From Streptomyces sp. Alt3 (GTDB taxonomy: Bacteria; Actinomycetota; Actinomycetes; Streptomycetales; Streptomycetaceae), in NCBI RefSeq assembly GCF_030719215.1, contig NZ_CP120983.1, forward strand, positions 7,688,001-7,752,000: 64,000 bases of DNA. The letters run 5' to 3'. A program made the position numbers and the translations under genes. This document shows, in pieces, positions 51,214-59,671 of the stretch; the first letter of the stretch is position 1; each line of letters starts with the position of its first letter. The notes beneath the pieces were generated by a model. That model did not search any database. It was not told the DNA's origin and saw nothing but the letters and a program-made list of their open reading frames with translations.

Positions 51214-52223
51214 TCGACATCCTGGTGGCGGGCGGCGGACCGGCCGGACTCGCCGCGGCGATCAGAGCCGCCACGGCCGGTCTGGAGGCCGTCGTGATCG
51301 AACCCCGCCACCTGCCCGTGGACAAGGCCTGCGGCGAGGGCATCATGCCCAGCGGGGTGGCCGCTCTGCGCGCGCTGGGAGTCAACCCGGCAGGAAGCAC
51401 GCTCCGGGGCATCCGCTACGTCGAGGGAACCCGGCGGGCGGAGGCGGCCTTCCGCGGCAGCCCAGGCCTCGGCGTTCGCCGCACCGAGCTGCACACCGCC
51501 CTGCACCGGCGCGCCACGGAACTCGGCGTGCGCGTCGTCACGGGGCGGGCGGGCGAGGTGCGCCAGGACGGCCGCAGCGTCACCACGGCGGGTCTGACGG
51601 CACGCTGGCTCGTCGCCGCCGACGGCCTGCACTCCCCGTTGCGCCGCTCGCTCGGCCTGGAGCGCCCCTGCACCTCACAGCGCCGGTACGGGCTGCGCCG
51701 CCACTACCGGATCGCCCCCTGGACGGACTTCGTGGAAGTGCACTGGTCGCGCGAGGGCGAGGCGTACGTGACCCCGGTGGGGGAGGAGCTGGTGGGGGTC
51801 GCGGTGCTCAGCCGCCACCGGCGCTCCCACGAGCAGCACCTCACCGCCTTCCCCGCGTTGGCCCGCACCCTCCGGGGCCTGGAGGCGGGACCCGTACGCG
51901 GCGCGGGGCCCCTGCGCAGGAGCGTGAGCGCACCGGGAGCAGGACGGGTCCTGCTGGCCGGAGACGCGGCGGGCTACGTCGACGCGCTGACCGGCGAGGG
52001 CATCGCCCTGGCGGTGGCGACCGCGTCGGCGGCGGTCGACTGCCTCGCGGCGGGCCGGCCCGAGGCCTACCCGGCCCGCTGGGCGCGGCTGACGCGACGG
52101 CACCGTCTGCTGACCGGGGCCCTGCTGGGAGCCGTGGGGCATCCGGCGACCGCCCGGCTGATCGTGCCCGCCGCGCACCGGCTGCCCGCGCTGTTCGGCG
52201 CGGCGGTGCGAGCCCTGCAGTAG
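51210..52223 (+). CDS. FAD-dependent oxidoreductase/hydroxylase (geranylgeranyl reductase-like)
   Basis: A 337-residue flavoprotein. The N-terminal FAD fold is ILVAGGGPAGLAAAIRAA; ACGEGIMPSGVAAL is the family loop found in geranylgeranyl-reductase-related oxidoreductases; VLLAGDAAGYVDALTGEGI is the C-terminal FAD motif. In the srs operon the third gene hydroxylates the ring to give a quinone; a similar role is likely here, while prenyl-chain reduction is an alternative given the UbiA neighbour. GTG start overlaps the previous stop. Confidence 0.88.
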   Translation: MIDILVAGGGPAGLAAAIRAATAGLEAVVIEPRHLPVDKACGEGIMPSGVAALRALGVNPAGSTLRGIRYVEGTRRAEAAFRGSPGLGVRRTELHTALHRRATELGVRVVTGRAGEVRQDGRSVTTAGLTARWLVAADGLHSPLRRSLGLERPCTSQRRYGLRRHYRIAPWTDFVEVHWSREGEAYVTPVGEELVGVAVLSRHRRSHEQHLTAFPALARTLRGLEAGPVRGAGPLRRSVSAPGAGRVLLAGDAAGYVDALTGEGIALAVATASAAVDCLAAGRPEAYPARWARLTRRHRLLTGALLGAVGHPATARLIVPAAHRLPALFGAAVRALQ

Positions 52224-52277
52224 CCGTCCCCTTACGGGCGGCCCCGCCCGCCCCGCCCGCTCTGCCATCCTGTCCGG

Positions 52278-53024
52278 GTGCCGCCCTCACCCCGAACGCC
52301 GCAGCCCGTCACCCCCGACCCGCCACACCCGGCGATGAATCCGCTGATGACGCAGTCCTGGCTGGACCTGGCATTCCTGCACTGGGCGGCCGACCCGGGG
52401 GACGTGGCGCCACTCCTGCCCGCCGGAACCGTGCCCGACACCCTGGACGGAGTCACCTACGTCGGGCTCGTCGCCTTCCGGATGCACCGCGTCGGCTGGT
52501 TCCGCCTCCCCGGCATCCCCTACCTGGGCACCTTCCCCGAGACCAACGTCCGGCTGTACTCCCGCGACGAGCACGGCAGGCGCGGGGTGGTCTTCCGCTC
52601 GCTCGACGCCTCCAGGCTGATCCCCGTGGCGGTCGCCCGGACCGCGTTCCGGCTGCCCTACGTATGGTCCCGGATGACCGTCCGGCGCGACGCCGACACC
52701 CTCACCTACACCAGCAGAAGGCGCCTCCCCGGGCCCCGGGGCGCCCACAGCCGGATCGTGCTGCGCACCGGCGGGCGCATCGAGGAGCCCAGCGAGCTGG
52801 AGCACTTCCTCACCGCGCGCTGGGGCATGCACAGCACCTTTCACGGGCGCGCGATGTACCTCCCGAACGCACACCCCCGCTGGCCACTGCACCACGCACA
52901 GCTCCTGGAGTGCGACGAGAACCTGGTGACGGCGGCCGGCCTTCCCGCACCCGCCGGTGCGCCGGTGAGCGTCCTGTACTCACCGGGGGTCCCGGTCCGC
53001 TTCGGCCGCCCCGCCCGTCCGTAG
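52278..53024 (+). CDS. DUF2071 (YqjF-like) protein
   Basis: A 248-residue soluble protein of the DUF2071 family. Conserved segments are QSWLDLAFLHWAADPGDVAPLLP, YVGLVAFRMHRVGW and FPETNVRLYSRDEHGRRGVVF, plus a C-terminal YSPGVPVRFGRP. Function is not known for the family (acetoacetate-decarboxylase-like fold has been suggested). The start is uncertain: GTG 52278, or a Met 57 bases later just before the domain. It lies 54 bases after the polyketide operon on the same strand, so it may be co-transcribed. Confidence 0.8.
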   Translation: MPPSPRTPQPVTPDPPHPAMNPLMTQSWLDLAFLHWAADPGDVAPLLPAGTVPDTLDGVTYVGLVAFRMHRVGWFRLPGIPYLGTFPETNVRLYSRDEHGRRGVVFRSLDASRLIPVAVARTAFRLPYVWSRMTVRRDADTLTYTSRRRLPGPRGAHSRIVLRTGGRIEEPSELEHFLTARWGMHSTFHGRAMYLPNAHPRWPLHHAQLLECDENLVTAAGLPAPAGAPVSVLYSPGVPVRFGRPARP

Positions 53025-53143
53025 GAGTGACAACGGCCCGGCCGGAGCCCCCGGCCCGGCGCCCACCGCATGTCGCACCCCGCGCAAGCCCCGCGCCGCC
53101 CTAATCTCGCCGCCACGGGACAGGACGAAGGGGCGGGAGCGGC

Positions 53144-55258
53144 ATGCGTGGAGTGGCCAGGCTGTTGTGCGGACGCCGCACCAAATGGCTCGTCGTGGTG
53201 CTGTGGCTCGTCGTCCTCGTCATCGCGGCGCCGCTCGCGGGCAAGCTCATGGGCGCCCAGGACAACGACGCGGCCTCCTGGCTCCCGAGCAGCGCCGAGT
53301 CCACGCGGGTCTGGGAGGAGTCCAAGGAGTTCCGGCCCGAGATCATCACCGCCATCGTCGTGTACGCCCGTGACGGCGGCCTGACCGCGGCGGACCGCGC
53401 CCGGATCACCGGGGACGAGCGGCAGCTCACGACGCTGAGCGCCCACGGCGTACGCGGCGAGGAGACCCGAGGTCCGCTCTACGACAGGAAGGCCGCGCCC
53501 TCGGCCGCCCAGATCTTCGTGCCGATCACCATGGACGAGAAGGGCTGGGAACGGATCGGCCCCGCCGTCGACTCCGTACGGGACATCGTGGGGGACGGAG
53601 GCGGAGGGCTCACGGTCCACGTCACGGGCCCCGGAGGGGTCGCCGCCGACTCTGCCGACGCCTTCTCGGGCATCGACTCGACCCTGCTCCTGGCCGCGCT
53701 CGCCGTGGTGATCGTCATGCTGCTGATCACCTACCGCAGCCCGACGCTGCTCGTGCTGCCCGTGGTCTCGGTCGTCGCCGCGCTCCTCACCGCACAGGCC
53801 GTCATCTATCTGCTCGCGGCTCACGCGGGACTCACCGTGAACGGTCAGAGCGCGGGCATCCTGACCGTGCTGGTCTTCGGCGCCGGCACGGACTACGCCC
53901 TGCTGCTCGTCGCCCGGTACCGCGAGGAGCTGCGCCGCCACGAGGACCGCCACGAGGCCATGGCCCGGGCCCTGCACCGAGCTGGGCCGGCCGTGCTGGC
54001 CAGCAGCGGAACCGTGGTGCTGAGCATGCTCGTCCTGCTGGCCGCCGAGATGAACTCGACCCGGGGCCTGGGACCCGTGGCCGCCATCGGGGTGGCCATC
54101 GCGCTGATCGCCATGCTCACCCTCCTCCCCGCGCTTCTGGTCATCTTCGGGCGCTGGATCTTCTGGCCGGCCGTCCCGCGCCTCGGCACGCCGGAGCCCA
54201 CCGAGCACGGGTTCTGGGCACGGACCGGGCAGCGGCTGGCCGCCCACCCGCGCAGGATCTGGGTGGGGACCGCCCTGGTGCTGGCCGCACTGTCCCTGGG
54301 CCTCCTCCAGCTGCGTGCCGCCGGACTCAGCAACGCCGACTCCTTCCCCGGCACACCGGACTCCGTCGCCGGGCAGGAGATCCAGGAACGCTACTTCCCG
54401 GCCGGTGCCGGCAGCCCGCTCGTAGTGATCGCGGCGGCGGACCGGAGCGGCCAGGTGCGTGCCGCCGTGGAAGGGACCAGCGGGGTCCTCCCGGGATCCC
54501 TCGTCGTGCCGCCCGGCACCCGCCCCGTGCACGAGGGCCGGGCCATCTTCGAGGCCACCCTCACCGACGCCGGCGACAGCGACGCCGCGGAACGCACCGT
54601 CGAGCGGGTCAGGGACGCCGTGCACCCGATCACCGGCGCGGACGCGCTGGTGGGCGGCGACACGGCGGCGGCACTCGACATGGACGACGCCACCCGGCAC
54701 GACAACGTGCTGATCATCCCCCTCGTGCTGCTGGTGGTACTGATCATCCTCGCGCTGGTGCTGCGCGCCCTGCTGGCGCCCCTGCTGCTGATCGCCACCG
54801 TCGTGCTGTCCTTCGCCGCCGCGCTGGGCGTCAGCGCCCTCGTCTTCCGCCATGTGTTCGACTACGCGGGTGAGACCACGGACTTCCCGCTCTTCGTGTT
54901 CGTGTTCCTGGTGGCGCTCGGCATCGACTACAACATCTTCCTGACCACCCGGATCCGCGAGGAGGCCCTGCACCAGGGCACCCGCGCGGGCGTGGTCACC
55001 GGGCTCGCCGCCACCGGCGCGGTCATCACCTCGGCGGGCCTCGTCCTGGCCGGTACCTTCGCCGCACTCGGGACACTCCCGGTGGTGGCCTTCGCGGAGA
55101 TCGGCTTCGCGGTGGCCCTGGGGGTCCTGCTGGACACGCTGGTCGTCCGCTCCGTGCTGGTCACTTCCCTCTTCCTGGACATCGGACCGCGCGTCTGGTG
55201 GCCGCACCGGTTCGCCCACGAGGACGGCGGGTCGGCGCGCGGACCCGCCGTCCGCTGA
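53144..55258 (+). CDS. MMPL-family RND transporter
   Basis: A 704-residue membrane protein with two repeats of one helix, an extracytoplasmic loop and five helices (first about 15-340, second about 370-685). FGAGTDYALLLVARYREEL and LGIDYNIFLTTRIREEAL are the paired helix-4 motifs carrying proton-relay Asp-Tyr residues. MMPL proteins export lipids and lipid-like metabolites. The position directly beyond the phenolic-lipid-type operon on the same strand is suggestive but does not prove a link. GGGAG upstream of ATG. Confidence 0.92.
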   Translation: MRGVARLLCGRRTKWLVVVLWLVVLVIAAPLAGKLMGAQDNDAASWLPSSAESTRVWEESKEFRPEIITAIVVYARDGGLTAADRARITGDERQLTTLSAHGVRGEETRGPLYDRKAAPSAAQIFVPITMDEKGWERIGPAVDSVRDIVGDGGGGLTVHVTGPGGVAADSADAFSGIDSTLLLAALAVVIVMLLITYRSPTLLVLPVVSVVAALLTAQAVIYLLAAHAGLTVNGQSAGILTVLVFGAGTDYALLLVARYREELRRHEDRHEAMARALHRAGPAVLASSGTVVLSMLVLLAAEMNSTRGLGPVAAIGVAIALIAMLTLLPALLVIFGRWIFWPAVPRLGTPEPTEHGFWARTGQRLAAHPRRIWVGTALVLAALSLGLLQLRAAGLSNADSFPGTPDSVAGQEIQERYFPAGAGSPLVVIAAADRSGQVRAAVEGTSGVLPGSLVVPPGTRPVHEGRAIFEATLTDAGDSDAAERTVERVRDAVHPITGADALVGGDTAAALDMDDATRHDNVLIIPLVLLVVLIILALVLRALLAPLLLIATVVLSFAAALGVSALVFRHVFDYAGETTDFPLFVFVFLVALGIDYNIFLTTRIREEALHQGTRAGVVTGLAATGAVITSAGLVLAGTFAALGTLPVVAFAEIGFAVALGVLLDTLVVRSVLVTSLFLDIGPRVWWPHRFAHEDGGSARGPAVR

Positions 55259-55339
55259 GAGCCGGCCCCGGCCCGCACGGCTCCGGGGGCCGCGGCGCAC
55301 GGCTCGCCCGGCGTATGACCAGGGTGTAGAAAGGGGGGC

Positions 55340-58042
55340 ATGGCCGGACGCTACGGCCGCCCGCGTTCGTTTCTCCGGATGAGAAGCCTCGCTGGTCAGG
55401 TCTTCCTCCTGCAGGTGGCGATCGTGGTGCTGCTCGTCGCTGCCTCCGCGACCGCGCTCGTGCTGCAGTCCCACGCCGACAGCGAACGCGAGGCACGCAA
55501 CCGCTCGGTCGCCGTGGCGGAGGCCTTCGCCAGCGGCCCGGGCATGGAAGCCGCGCTGAAGAGCCCCGACCCCACCGCTGTGCTCCAGCCGAAGGCCGAG
55601 GCCGCGCGGAAAGGGTCCGGAGTCGACTTCGTGGTCGTCCTGAACCTGAACGGCGTCCGGTACACCCACCCGCTGCCCGACCGCATCGGCAAGAAGTTCG
55701 TCGGCGAGCTGGCACCCGCCCTCGACGGCCACGTCGTGACGGAGAAGATCGACGGGACCATCGGCCCGCTCGTCCAGGCGGTGGTGCCCGTGACCGGCGC
55801 GAACGGCGAAGTGGTGGGCCTGGTGTCCGCCGGCATCACCATCAGCAAGGTCAGCGGAGTCGCCGAGGACCAGTTCCCGCTCCTCTTCGGCTCCGCCGCC
55901 GGAATACTGCTGCTCGCCATGGGCGGTACGGCGCTCGTCACCAGACGTCTCGACCGCCAGACCCACGGCCTCGGCCCCACCGGGATGACCCGGATGTACG
56001 AGCACCACGACGCAGTTCTGCACGCCGTGCGGGAGGGCGTGGTGATCGTCGGCGGCGACGGACTGCTCCTGCTGGCCAACGACGAGGCACGACGGCTCCT
56101 GGACCTCGGTCCGGACGTCGAGGGCACACCCGTCTCCGAGCTGGGACTCGACCCGGTGATGACCGCCATGCTGGTCTCCGGACGCACCGCCACCGACGAG
56201 GTCCACGCCGTGGGCGACCGCCTGCTCGCCGTCAGCCAGCGGGCCACCGACCGGGACGGCGGTCCGCCCGGCAACGTGACGACGCTGCGGGACACCACGG
56301 AGCTGCAGGCCCTCTCGGGCAAGGCAGCCACCGCACGCGGCAGGCTGAAGCTCCTCTACGACGCCGGAACGGAGATCGGCACCGCCCTGGACGTCATCCG
56401 GACGTGCGAGGAGCTGGCGGAGTTCGCCACGGCGAGGTTCGCCGACTACGCCACCGTGGACCTGGCCGAGGGCGTGCTGCGCGGGGAGGAACCCACGGCC
56501 GTCCGCGCGTCCACCGACGGACTGCGCCGTTCGGCGTTCAGCGGCGCCCGCGACGACACGGGTCTCTATCCGCTGGGCGCGGTCATCCGTTTCCTGCCGT
56601 CCACGGACATCGGGGCCGGTCTGCTCAGGGGCCGGTCCGTCCTCGACACCGATCTGGCGCGCCGTTCCGGCTGGGAGCAGCAGCACCCGGAACGGGCCGA
56701 GCGCATCGTGGAGTGTGGATTCCACTCGCTGATCGCCGTCCCGATGCGAGCCAGGGGTGTCGTCCTCGGAGTGGCCATGTTCTGGCGCGCGCAGAGGCCC
56801 GAGCCGTTCGAGGACGAGGACCTGTCCGTCGCGGAGGAGATCGTCGCGCGCGCCGCGGTGAGCATGGACAACGCGCGCCGCTACTCGCGCGAGCACAACG
56901 TGGCGGTCACCCTGCAGCGCAGTCTGCTGCCGCAGGGGCTCCCCGACCAGAGTGCCATCGACGCCGCCTACCGCTATCTCCCCGCCCAGGCAGGGCTCGG
57001 CGGGCTGGGCGGTGTCGGCGGCGACTGGTTCGACATCATCCCGCTGCCCGGCGCCCGGGTCGCCCTCGTGGTCGGTGACGTGGTCGGACACGGGCTCCAC
57101 GCCGCCGCCACCATGGGACGCCTCCGTACCGCGGTCCACAACTTCTCCAGCCTCGACCTGCCCCCCGACGAGCTCCTGTGGCACCTGGACGAACTGGTGA
57201 CCCGCATCGACCTGGACGAGTCGGCCAACGGCTCCGACGGGGCGGGTGTCACCGGGGCCACCTGTCTCTACGCGATCTACGACCCGGCCTCCGGGCGCTG
57301 CACCATGGCGCGGGCCGGCCACCTCCAGCCCGTGATCGTCAGCCCCGAGGGCGAGGCCGTCTTCGCGGACGTGCCAGGTGGCCCGCCCCTGGGGCTCGGC
57401 GGCATGCCCTTCGAGACCCTCGACGTACAGCTCGCACAGGACAGCCGGCTGGTGCTCTACACCGACGGGCTGGTCGAGGACCGGCGCCGCGACATCGACG
57501 TAGGACTCGAACGGCTGCGCCGGACGCTGTCCGGGCATCCCGACCGGACCCCTGAGGAGACCTGCGAGGCCGTACTCCGCGTCCTTGTACCCACCAGGGC
57601 CCGTGACGACGTCGCCCTGCTCGTCGGCCGCACCCGTCGCCTCGCCACGGAGAACGTGGCCGAGTGGGACGTGCCTTCCGACCCCTCGGCGGTTGCCCGC
57701 GTCCGGTCCGACGTCTCCCGCACACTGACCGAGTGGGATCTGGTCGAGGAGGCGTTCACGACCGAGCTGATCCTCAGCGAACTGGTCACCAACTCCATCC
57801 GTTACGCCACCGGCCCCATCCGAGTCCGGCTGATCCGTGACAGGACGCTGATCTGCGAGGTGTCCGACCGCAGCAGCACCTCGCCCCATCTGCGCCAGGC
57901 GGCAAGCATGGACGAGGGAGGCAGAGGCCTGTTCCTCGTCGCCCAGCTGGCCGAACGCTGGGGCACCCGCTACACCGACGACGGCGGCAAGGTGATCTGG
58001 ACGGAACAGGTCCTGCAGCCCGGGGCCGGCGGGCCGCTGTGA
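55340..58042 (+). CDS. Membrane sensor with PAS, GAF, PP2C phosphatase and HATPase domains
   Basis: A 900-residue regulator. A membrane helix at about 20-43, an extracytoplasmic single-Cache-like sensor (44-180, with VVLNLNGVRYTHPLPDRIG) and a second helix (about 183-203) resemble CitA/DcuS sensors. PAS follows at 215-320, GAF at 335-520, PP2C/SpoIIE at 530-760 (GGDWFDIIPL, VVGDVVGHGLHAAATMG), and a GHKL ATPase at about 770-890 (LILSELVTNSIRYAT, DEGGRGLFLVAQL). It is the membrane-bound counterpart of the soluble paralogue at 23.7-25.9 kb and probably links an external small acid to partner-switching control of a sigma factor. No anti-anti-sigma gene adjoins. The convergent methyltransferase gene ends 15 bases away. 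Confidence 0.9.
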   Translation: MAGRYGRPRSFLRMRSLAGQVFLLQVAIVVLLVAASATALVLQSHADSEREARNRSVAVAEAFASGPGMEAALKSPDPTAVLQPKAEAARKGSGVDFVVVLNLNGVRYTHPLPDRIGKKFVGELAPALDGHVVTEKIDGTIGPLVQAVVPVTGANGEVVGLVSAGITISKVSGVAEDQFPLLFGSAAGILLLAMGGTALVTRRLDRQTHGLGPTGMTRMYEHHDAVLHAVREGVVIVGGDGLLLLANDEARRLLDLGPDVEGTPVSELGLDPVMTAMLVSGRTATDEVHAVGDRLLAVSQRATDRDGGPPGNVTTLRDTTELQALSGKAATARGRLKLLYDAGTEIGTALDVIRTCEELAEFATARFADYATVDLAEGVLRGEEPTAVRASTDGLRRSAFSGARDDTGLYPLGAVIRFLPSTDIGAGLLRGRSVLDTDLARRSGWEQQHPERAERIVECGFHSLIAVPMRARGVVLGVAMFWRAQRPEPFEDEDLSVAEEIVARAAVSMDNARRYSREHNVAVTLQRSLLPQGLPDQSAIDAAYRYLPAQAGLGGLGGVGGDWFDIIPLPGARVALVVGDVVGHGLHAAATMGRLRTAVHNFSSLDLPPDELLWHLDELVTRIDLDESANGSDGAGVTGATCLYAIYDPASGRCTMARAGHLQPVIVSPEGEAVFADVPGGPPLGLGGMPFETLDVQLAQDSRLVLYTDGLVEDRRRDIDVGLERLRRTLSGHPDRTPEETCEAVLRVLVPTRARDDVALLVGRTRRLATENVAEWDVPSDPSAVARVRSDVSRTLTEWDLVEEAFTTELILSELVTNSIRYATGPIRVRLIRDRTLICEVSDRSSTSPHLRQAASMDEGGRGLFLVAQLAERWGTRYTDDGGKVIWTEQVLQPGAGGPL

Positions 58043-58057
58043 CGCGGTTCGGCCGCG

Positions 58058-58708
58058 TCAGGCCCCCGGGCCCACCCGTTCCCGGCGGCAGTGCAGAAAG
58101 AGGTGGGGTTCGGCCGAGGCTCCGGGACGGTCAGGGGTGAAGACCGTCCGTTCCTCGTCCACGACGGAGAGCCCGGCACCCGTGGCCAGCGCCCTGAACG
58201 CCTCGGGGCCGAAACTGGTCACCCGCACATGCCGGCCCATGAACACGGCGCCCACGTCCTGCACGTCCAGCGGTACGGTCGCCAGCACCAGATGCCCGCC
58301 CGGCCTCAGCGCCCCCGCCAGGCGGCGCACGAGCGAGGACTGCTCGTCACGCGACATCTGCAGCAACGAGAAGTAGACGCAGACCGCGTCGAAGCTCGCC
58401 TCCTCCAGCGAAACCTCCCGGATGTCGGCGCAGCGGAAGGAGGCCTCGGGAACCCGGCGGGACGCCAGTTCCACCATGACGGGCGACACGTCGACACCCA
58501 GCACCTCGTGACCGGCGGCCGCCAGGGTGTGGGCCGTCGGCCGGCCGGTCCCGCTGCCGACGTCCAGAACCCTGCTCCGCGGACCCAGCCGCGCCAGCAG
58601 CCTGTCCAGGGAGCGTCGGTGCGCGAGCGAGCCGGCGAAGGCCCGCTCGTAGTCGGCGCCGATGGCGTCGAACGCCTCGGCTGCCGCGTGCTGGTGGCCG
58701 TCGGCCAT
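58058..58708 (-). CDS. Class I SAM-dependent methyltransferase
   Basis: A 216-residue cytoplasmic methyltransferase. Motif I is RVLDVGSGTGRPTAHTL, motif II LGVDVSPVMVELA, and FDAVCVYFSLLQM is the post-I acidic strand. The substrate is unknown. GGGGAGG eight bases before ATG. It lies 25 bases downstream of the DUF574 methyltransferase gene on the same strand, so the two form an operon. Confidence 0.88.
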   Translation of the reverse strand: MADGHQHAAAEAFDAIGADYERAFAGSLAHRRSLDRLLARLGPRSRVLDVGSGTGRPTAHTLAAAGHEVLGVDVSPVMVELASRRVPEASFRCADIREVSLEEASFDAVCVYFSLLQMSRDEQSSLVRRLAGALRPGGHLVLATVPLDVQDVGAVFMGRHVRVTSFGPEAFRALATGAGLSVVDEERTVFTPDRPGASAEPHLFLHCRRERVGPGA

Positions 58709-58733
58709 GAGGACCTCCCCTGCCGGACCGGAA

Positions 58734-59519
58734 CTACGGGATACGGGCGACAGCGACGTAGACGCCGCTCAGCTCCTGCTCAGGCGCAGGCGTGCCGCGG
58801 AACCACTCGGGAGCCGTCACCAGACCCGGCTCGACGATGTCCAGGCCTTCGAAGAAACGGGCGAACTCGGCGCGGGTGCGCAGCGCGAGCCGGATGCCGC
58901 CCTTGCCGTACTCGGCCGCGCCCTGCTCCCCGCGCTCGGGATTCACGTCCGAGGCGCCCTGGGACAGCACCACGTAGCTCCCGGGCGCCAAGGTGGCCGT
59001 CAGCGTGCGCACGATGCCCCGCGGGTCGACGTCGTCGGGGAGGAAGTGGAGGAGCCCCAGGAGCGACAGGGCGATGGGCTGGTCGAAGTCCAGGACCTTG
59101 CGGGCCGCCTCGATGATCGTGGCCGGCTCGAGCACGTCCGCGTGCACGTAGTCGGTGGCCCCCTCCGGGTGGCTGACCAGGAGGGCCTCCGCGTGCCGCA
59201 GGACGATCGGGTCGTTGTCGCAGTAGACGACCCGCGCCCGCGGATCGACCCGCTGGGCGATCTGGTGCAGGTTCGGCGCGGTCGGGATCCCCGTGCCTAT
59301 GTCGAGGAACTGGCTGACTCCCTCGCCGGCCAGCCAGGCCGTAGCGCGGTTCATGAAGGCACGGTTCTGGAATGCCCCGGTCTTCGCCTCGGCCGGCAGC
59401 TGCTCGGCCACGGCCTGGTCGACCGGGTAGTTGTCCTTGCCGCCGAGCAACGAGTCGTAGACGCGTGCCGAGTGGGGCCTGCTGGTGTCGATCGGGGGGT
59501 GAGGTGTCCCAGTCGTCAT
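58734..59519 (-). CDS. SAM-dependent methyltransferase, DUF574 family (second copy)
   Basis: A 261-residue DUF574 protein, paralogous to that at 12.9-13.7 kb: IDTSRPHSARVYDSLLGGKDN, FLDIGTGIPTAPNLHQIA and VVYCDNDPIVLRHAEALL are nearly the same, while the central and C-terminal thirds diverge. GGAG six bases upstream of the ATG; a longer reading frame is not supported. First gene of a two-gene operon with another methyltransferase. Substrate unknown. Confidence 0.87.
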   Translation of the reverse strand: MTTGTPHPPIDTSRPHSARVYDSLLGGKDNYPVDQAVAEQLPAEAKTGAFQNRAFMNRATAWLAGEGVSQFLDIGTGIPTAPNLHQIAQRVDPRARVVYCDNDPIVLRHAEALLVSHPEGATDYVHADVLEPATIIEAARKVLDFDQPIALSLLGLLHFLPDDVDPRGIVRTLTATLAPGSYVVLSQGASDVNPERGEQGAAEYGKGGIRLALRTRAEFARFFEGLDIVEPGLVTAPEWFRGTPAPEQELSGVYVAVARIP

Positions 59520-59620
59520 GACGAGCTCCGTTGCAGATGAGGTGGACCGCAGCACCCGCGAAGTCTGCCACAGCAACCGTGCCGCGAGAGGCAGTTGGCG
59601 GCTCCGCGTCGTCACGGCGA

Positions 59621-59650
59621 CGGCCCCCCGGGGAAGGTCCCTGGGGGCCG
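59621..59650 (-). terminator. Hairpin downstream of the lysyl oxidase gene
   Basis: CGGCCCCC / GGGGGCCG stem (8 bp) with a further inner GGG/CCC pairing, 21 bases past the stop. No T-run. Confidence 0.6.
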
Positions 59651-59671
59651 CGCTGACGGGCTCTGCGTGGG

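Noticed and set aside
52841..57889. A 1682-codon open frame on the minus strand
   Set aside because: It lies antisense to the MMPL, DUF2071 and sensor-phosphatase genes, is rich in Gly/Arg/Glu/His repeats without domains, and arises from the GC-biased codons of the real genes. No start signal is seen.
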